Positions 59,085 to 64,000 of a stretch of DNA of 64,000 bases are shown piece after piece. The stretch is from Gelatoporia subvermispora B (Eukaryota; Basidiomycota; Agaricomycetes; Polyporales; Gelatoporiaceae). The stretch lies in NCBI GenBank assembly GCA_000320605.2, contig KB445795.1, forward strand, positions 309,867 to 373,866, given 5' to 3'. Position numbers and translations under genes: made by a program. The notes beneath the pieces are model-generated. The model had not been told where the DNA came from, did no database searches, and saw nothing but the letters and a program-made list of their open reading frames with translations. Position 1 is the stretch's first letter, and each line of letters opens with the position of its first letter.

Positions 59085-60160
59085 TTCGTCAGTAATCACC
59101 AAACCGGACAATCTCTTGTATGCTTAATTTCCAGAACAGAGATAATTGCGATTATGATGACAGCGAGCTACTTTACGATGCGTTCGCTCGGAGGTTCGCC
59201 GAAGGTCTGACACTTGGTATCACTTTGAGGCAGCCAATAAACATCAAAACGAGGGATGTAGAGTTGACGCGGACTTCTGTCTTAATCGAGTAATGCGACG
59301 TAATGCAGAATGTCTGATGTTCGATATATGTAGAGGGGCACCTGGCGCGAGACAAGTGGTGATCACTCGCAAAGCATCAACGTGTCAATAAGAGCAGCAC
59401 TCTGTAGCATAATAAACTCATCTACATAGAGACTATGTAGTGGAAGAAGATTGTTGACAAGAACTTGAAGTGCGCAGAGACCGTCTCGGATCGAGCACAC
59501 GATGTCTCAGAGTAGCAACACAACGACCGATGTTTGCTCACGGCGAGTTGGCATCGATGTCGTCTGCACGCCGGAGCCGGGCCTACACATCGCTTTGTGC
59601 CGCGGCCAATCCTAGGTTTATTCTGTGTGACTTCTGGGATTATGAAGAATGAGGTTCGTGCTCCCTCATCCGCTTGTGCCAGCAGGTTTTCCGACTGAGT
59701 CGCTGCTAGATATTCAGATGCTTCCCTGAGGAACTGAACGAGCTCGGTTGCTTATTGTGGCTGAATTGGGTAGACATCTTGAAAGCGCAGTATTCCGTCA
59801 TATGTTGGTACATATCCACCCCTTCTGGGATTTCGTGAAAAATCGATCTGACTCTGTGAAAACGTCATGTATCGATAAACAAATTTAAAAGGGAGGGAGA
59901 CGCCGAGGCTGTAGTGCAGCCAGCCACAACGAACAAACATTTGTCCATGGCCGGTCCAAATACGTCGAAGAATGCGACAACTGGAATGGGAGCTGATAGT
60001 GCCGCAAGCGGTCACGATCGTCACTGTAGGGCTGAGTCTCGAGCGCCATTACTTGACTATATACTCCTAAACACTCGGCGGTACATCTCCCAGCGCATAC
60101 ACTGATATCGGTCCATCGATTAACATTCTGGCCTCCTTTCGTTCCCCTGTTCTGACAGCA
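59085..60160. other. No supported gene
   Basis: 1.1 kb between the DUF6533 gene and OTU1. Only short frames; no repeat or RNA gene was recognised. Confidence 0.5.
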
Positions 60161-61472
60161 TCAGTACTCTCCAAACTCTGCATGCCCAGTCTGCGAAGCA
60201 TGCGCCCTCGCCTCCTTCTCGCCCTTCAGACCCTGTCCGCATACCTGACCAGCGCACATCAACTCACGGAGCAAAAACCCGGACACATGCAACGCGGTGC
60301 ACACACCTGACATTTCAGATCAAACGTCGCTGTGTTCGTGTACGCCCTCTTCGCGCGCAGTGCATCCGCGAGCTTCTTCGCCGCACGCATCACCGCGTCG
60401 TCCTCGCCCGCCACGGGGACTAGCGTCTGGTGGAAGTCGGGAGGCGCGTCCGGCGCCGGCGCGACGCTCGCTGCGTCGTAGTGGATGCCGGAGTACATGA
60501 GCACGCCGCGGAGCCCCGAAGCGGTGGCGGGCGGGGGCTCGAAGCGGTCTACACGGCCCGTTTCAACGTCTACAGATGTGAGTTCCGTCCTGAAGTGCGC
60601 CGCTAGGATCGTGAGCTCGATCGCCCCACCCCACGAGGATGGTCGCAGGATTGTTGAGATGTATTCCTCACGGGGATGGCTATGTGGTGAGGCCTTGTCA
60701 GCAGAGGGACGGAAGTGCGAGAGCAGCGGTGACGCACCCAAGGATAGCCTCGTTCCAGGTAGCGGGGTCGTTTCGGATCGCGTCTGCGACGACTGCAAGA
60801 GCACGCGATCAGGGCGGGTCACACGAGATGCAGCAGTATAATGAGCAGAATCGAGGGGGGACGCACTCTGCCGCATCTGCGTCGCCTTGGCCATGTCCTG
60901 CGCGCAAATCAGCGCGACGCTCGAGAACAGACACGAGTTGTCGTCTGGCACGATCTGTCAACGACATGCTGGCATCAGCATATATCACATGGATCCATGA
61001 GATACAGTGCACACCCGATGAATGAGGTACGATCCGTCCGCCATCTCCACCCAGTCCGGACCCGTCTTCGGTACGGGCGCACGCGCGGGCACCTGCGACG
61101 CCGTCAGGCCCGTCATGGGCGCAGACGGCGGGGCCGTAGGCCTTGACTGCGCACCCGACTTCTGCGTAAGTATCAATTGCTCGCCAGCTTTGAGTCCGAG
61201 ACTTGAGACGGGGAGCTCGGGGATGAGTGTGAGCGGCTGCGGCGGGTATCCAGCTTTCACTGGGGATCGGGATGTCGCGAAGCAGAGGGTGCTCAGCTTG
61301 AAGTGCGCAACGGAATCTGAGAGGCAGGCGACGTACGGTCCTGCTGGGAGGGCGGGATCTCAGTCGCGGAGAAAATGGCTTGCTGCAGGTCGAGGACGGT
61401 GTAGGTGTCTGAGTTTACGTCGACCTGGAGGGTCGTCACGCCTTTCGGGTGTCGCAGGCGAACCGGGGCCAT
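60161..61472 (-). CDS. otu1: OTU1/YOD1-type deubiquitinase
   Basis: Six exons: 61472-61337, 61259-61015, 60954-60867, 60792-60738, 60679-60307 and 60244-60161, 326 aa. The N-terminal UBX-like domain (MAPVRLRHPKGV, TEIPPSQQ, GYPPQPL) binds Cdc48/p97. The OTU core has VPDDNSCLFSSV (Asp132, catalytic Cys135), EEYISTILRPSSWGG and GIHYD (catalytic His). The C-terminus has the OTU1 zinc finger: CQVCGQG with the two His in RAHASQTGHAEF. It trims ubiquitin chains from Cdc48 substrates in ER-associated degradation. Size and domain order match yeast OTU1. The last intron splits the zinc finger after LKCQ. Confidence 0.94.
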
Positions 61473-61764
61473 GGTGCAGTGAGGATCCCTGAATAGAGGG
61501 GGGCTCGGCGAGTAATTGAAAAGAGAAAAGTCGCGAGTATGTGCTATCGGTCGCTGCAGCTGGGAGAGACAAGCGAAAGTATGACGCAAGAGTCTCGATA
61601 AACGCAGACAACCACGCGCGGAAATAAGCATGTACTACGCGGTCCAATGTCCAGGAAAGGTTATTTCGATTTTCCAGTCTGCGTCGTCGCAGGTGGTCAT
61701 GAACATATCATGGCAAGCGTCAGATGCAACATTGCCCAGCTCATAGGTCGCTTTCGGCCCCTGC

Positions 61765-63145
61765 TCAGGCTGCAGCCTCGTCGACAGCTTCCTCGATCTC
61801 CTCTAGCGTCGCCGCCTCCTCTTCTTCTTCCTCTTCCTCATCATCCTCGCTTACGAATTGGATGGTCAGTCCCGTCCATCGGATATACGCGACAACTGCC
61901 AGGGCTGACAGCCCAATCCACCCCCACCTCATTAGCTTATACCTCCTCTCTTCCGCCAGCGTCTCAGGGCTCGAAGGTTGACGCCGTGGTGCAGGGTGCG
62001 CAGGGACTGTGAAGAGCGACTTGATCGAGAGCCGGAGGTCAGACTGGATCGTCGGAGGATGCGATGCAGGGTCGGGGAATGCAAAAGACTTGACAGCATC
62101 GGCATGTGCAATAAGCGAGGGGTAGGAGTCGTTAAGCAGGTCAGTGAAAAGTGGGTCTGCGAAGGGCAGGCTGGTGAGCATGTGAGTATGTGCTGCGAAG
62201 ACGATATCTAGCGTCGTAGGCCTAGTCAACAGTCAATAATGATAACCCGTAGAATGGTGGTATATGCATACTGGGCAAGATGGGGATAGAAGAATTGGTG
62301 GTCTCCGAGCAGCTTCGTATACATGTCAAGGAAGACCCGTGCCCTTTCCAGAACCTGTTCTCGATCAATCAACGAAAGTAGAGTAAGCCATGCAAAACAT
62401 CTCTCACTCGCTCACGCGCGAATGTCCGTTTGAACTTTTCTGGGCCCGTCTCCTGCCTCTTCTTCTTCTCCCTTTGGAAGGTCGACCGCTTTTCCTCTTC
62501 CTCTTCGACCTCCTCACCAGGTGTACCCCACAGGTCGACAGCCTCCAGCCGAGGCCTGTACGACTCCCTCATTCGGTGAGGAACGTAGTACCGTTGTGGT
62601 ACCGGGAGCATGGATACGAGAGCCGGTCGTGTCGTCTTCCACCAATTGGTGTGGAGGGCGTAGGCCATATGCGCCTGAGAACTGTCAGCAGCAATCCCAC
62701 ACAAAGCTCGATAGTGCCTACCACAAGATCACCGTACTCGGCCTGTACGTGCGCTATACGTGCTGCCGACTGGGCCTTTTCGAGTGGACCGAGTGCAGCA
62801 TCGACGTCGCGTGCACGTCCAAGGTGGGTGACGTACTTGATGATCGCGGGGAGAGTCGCGGCGCTATGCAGGCCATGTGTCAAGTACGGAAGCTGGCCTA
62901 TATACACCAGCACACAGACAGATCGTCAGGAGATACCGAAGAGATGCAACCGGCGAGCAAGCGACAGACCTACCGCTCGGCGAAGCGTCCGGGTTCGCGC
63001 AGTGCGCGACAGTGAAGCGGCCGGGGATGGAGAGCTGGAGGTACAGCAATGCTGCAGTACATAGTGGATCAAACGAAAGTGCAGAAACGTGAGGAGGCCA
63101 GATGTGCAGCACAAGATGCGACGAGCCGGGGTTGATTTGCGACAT
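61765..63145 (-). CDS. SAM37/metaxin-like mitochondrial import component
   Basis: Five exons: 63145-62974, 62897-62722, 62674-62408, 62354-62272 and 62221-61765, 384 aa. The N-terminal part (LHIWPPHVSALSFDPLC, LPYLTHG) is the thioredoxin-like half of metaxins. The middle has a GST-C-like helical region (AYALHTNWWKTTRP, then RPRLEAVDLWG) with an acidic insert. PTTLDIVFAAH is the classic metaxin motif. A C-terminal membrane helix (WGWIGLSALAVVAYIRW) anchors it in the outer membrane, followed by a poly-Glu tail. In yeast SAM37 helps insert beta-barrel proteins. The gene is divergent from TAF7 with 251 bp between start codons. Confidence 0.88.
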
Positions 63146-63396
63146 GGTCGACGATGAACTCGCCGAAATCGACGGCGAACGCGTCCCACAAGGATCACTC
63201 GTCACATCGTCACGACCACGTGATCGTTACAGTAAACGCCCTACGTCACGTCATCCCGCGACTCTAGCGCCTATGTATGTAGGGCTCTGGATAAGCGCCC
63301 ATCGCAGTAACATCCGCGAGCGCCTTGCTCTGTTCCAGCAATACTTTCTTTCTTTCTAGACCGGCTCTCGGATCGCACTCACGCACGCCGCCTGAA

Positions 63397-64000
63397 ATGG
63401 CGCACGAAGGCGAAGACGACCTCATCGTGGTGGACGACGTCGACGACCACGTCGATGTGACCGAGCCCGAACCCCCAACGCCTGCACCGCCAACACCCGC
63501 CGGCCCCTCGACTCCCTACACGCCCTATACCCCCTCCAACCCAAACGCATCGCGGACGCTCCCGCCTCGTGCGGCGCGGCGCACGTCACCATCATTATAC
63601 ACCATGGGCGAATCTGAGGGCCGCACGACCCGCTCGTCGGCGCTGCGCTCGAGTTCGCGCCCCCAACCGAAGCTGAAGCTAAAGCTGAGCGAGAAGGCCG
63701 CGGCACAGGCACCAGGGATGAGTTTCTTGGGCCCGTACGATCGCGAGCTGGACTCTGACGATGAGGACCTGGTGTTTGAGGAGCAGTTTATCCTTAGACT
63801 GCCCCCTGGAGAAGATTGCGAGAAGTTGCGGAAGATGGCCGCGGCAAGGGAGGTGAGCGATGATGTCTGGTTCAAGTTCAAGGGTGCGTAAGCTCTCAGT
63901 ATTTCTATCTATGAGCTGAATTTCATTCCCTCGCCCACAGATAGCCGGAGAGCGGTGTTCCATATCGGCAATACGACGTATGCGGCGAAGCTTGTCGACC
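63397..64000 (+). CDS. taf7: TFIID subunit TAF7 (5' part, cut by window end)
   Basis: Exon 1 is 63397-63883 and exon 2 starts at 63941 and runs off the window; 182 residues are visible. An acidic, Pro/Thr-rich N-terminal segment of about 120 residues precedes the TAFII55 domain: EEQFILRLPPGEDCEKLRKM, VWFKFKDSRRAVFHIGNTTY, AAKLVD. TAF7 is a subunit of the general transcription factor TFIID that binds TAF1 and restrains its acetyltransferase activity. The long N-terminal extension is longer than in animals, where the domain is close to the start. Confidence 0.95.

Noticed and set aside
60485..60841. Plus-strand frame antisense to OTU1
   Set aside because: It is antisense to the OTU catalytic exons and shows no motif.

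Overview
The window is nuclear DNA of a filamentous basidiomycete, most likely an Agaricomycete of the Polyporales type. The reasons are: almost every gene is cut by many GT-AG introns of about 45-60 nt with CTGAC/CTAAC-like branch points; several protein families are ones I know from such genomes (DUF6533 membrane proteins, BTB proteins, UstYa/DUF3328 proteins, fungal alpha/beta hydrolases); and several genes have TATA-like core promoters. All exon models below were built by hand from splice signals and reading-frame continuity.

The layout alternates gene-dense conserved blocks with gene-poor, relic-rich blocks. From 0 to 7 kb there is a decayed DUF6533 gene with a duplicated 3' part, a frameshifted copy of an unrecognised 199-aa family, and a protein-kinase-like gene. 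From 8.6 to 14.2 kb lie an alpha/beta hydrolase, a BuGZ/ZNF207-like zinc-finger protein and a BTB protein. From 15.5 to 20.7 kb lie a pseudokinase paralogous to the 5-kb kinase and two more copies of the 199-aa family. From 22 to 33.4 kb lie the AP endonuclease APN1 (with an 8-nt microexon), a small hydrophilic protein, a relic fragment, an FAD monooxygenase with a C-terminal membrane anchor, an RNase H1 with a very long coiled-coil tail, and a short-chain dehydrogenase. From 33.8 to 44.7 kb lie an F-box-type leucine-rich protein, a basic-region protein, adenylosuccinate synthetase and a 14-exon P4-ATPase lipid flippase.

The most interesting part is 47.6-54.3 kb. Two small secreted-peptide genes point outwards at its two ends and share a similar TATA-box core. 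The right one encodes a precursor with three 21-residue repeats, each holding an Arg-Arg (Kex2-type) site. Between them sit two UstYa-family (DUF3328) proteins and a type II membrane protein. UstYa proteins are the oxidative cyclases of ascomycete dikaritin peptides (ustiloxin type), so this looks like a compact basidiomycete gene cluster for ribosomally made, Kex2-processed, oxidatively modified peptides. One UstYa copy keeps both HxxHC motifs; the other has lost them.

From 54.9 to 59.1 kb there is a decayed PUS4 pseudouridine synthase, old repeats and a second DUF6533 gene. From 60.1 kb to the end there is a conserved block: OTU1 deubiquitinase, a SAM37/metaxin-like import component and the 5' part of TAF7, which runs off the window. 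I found no rRNA, tRNA, CRISPR or intact transposon.
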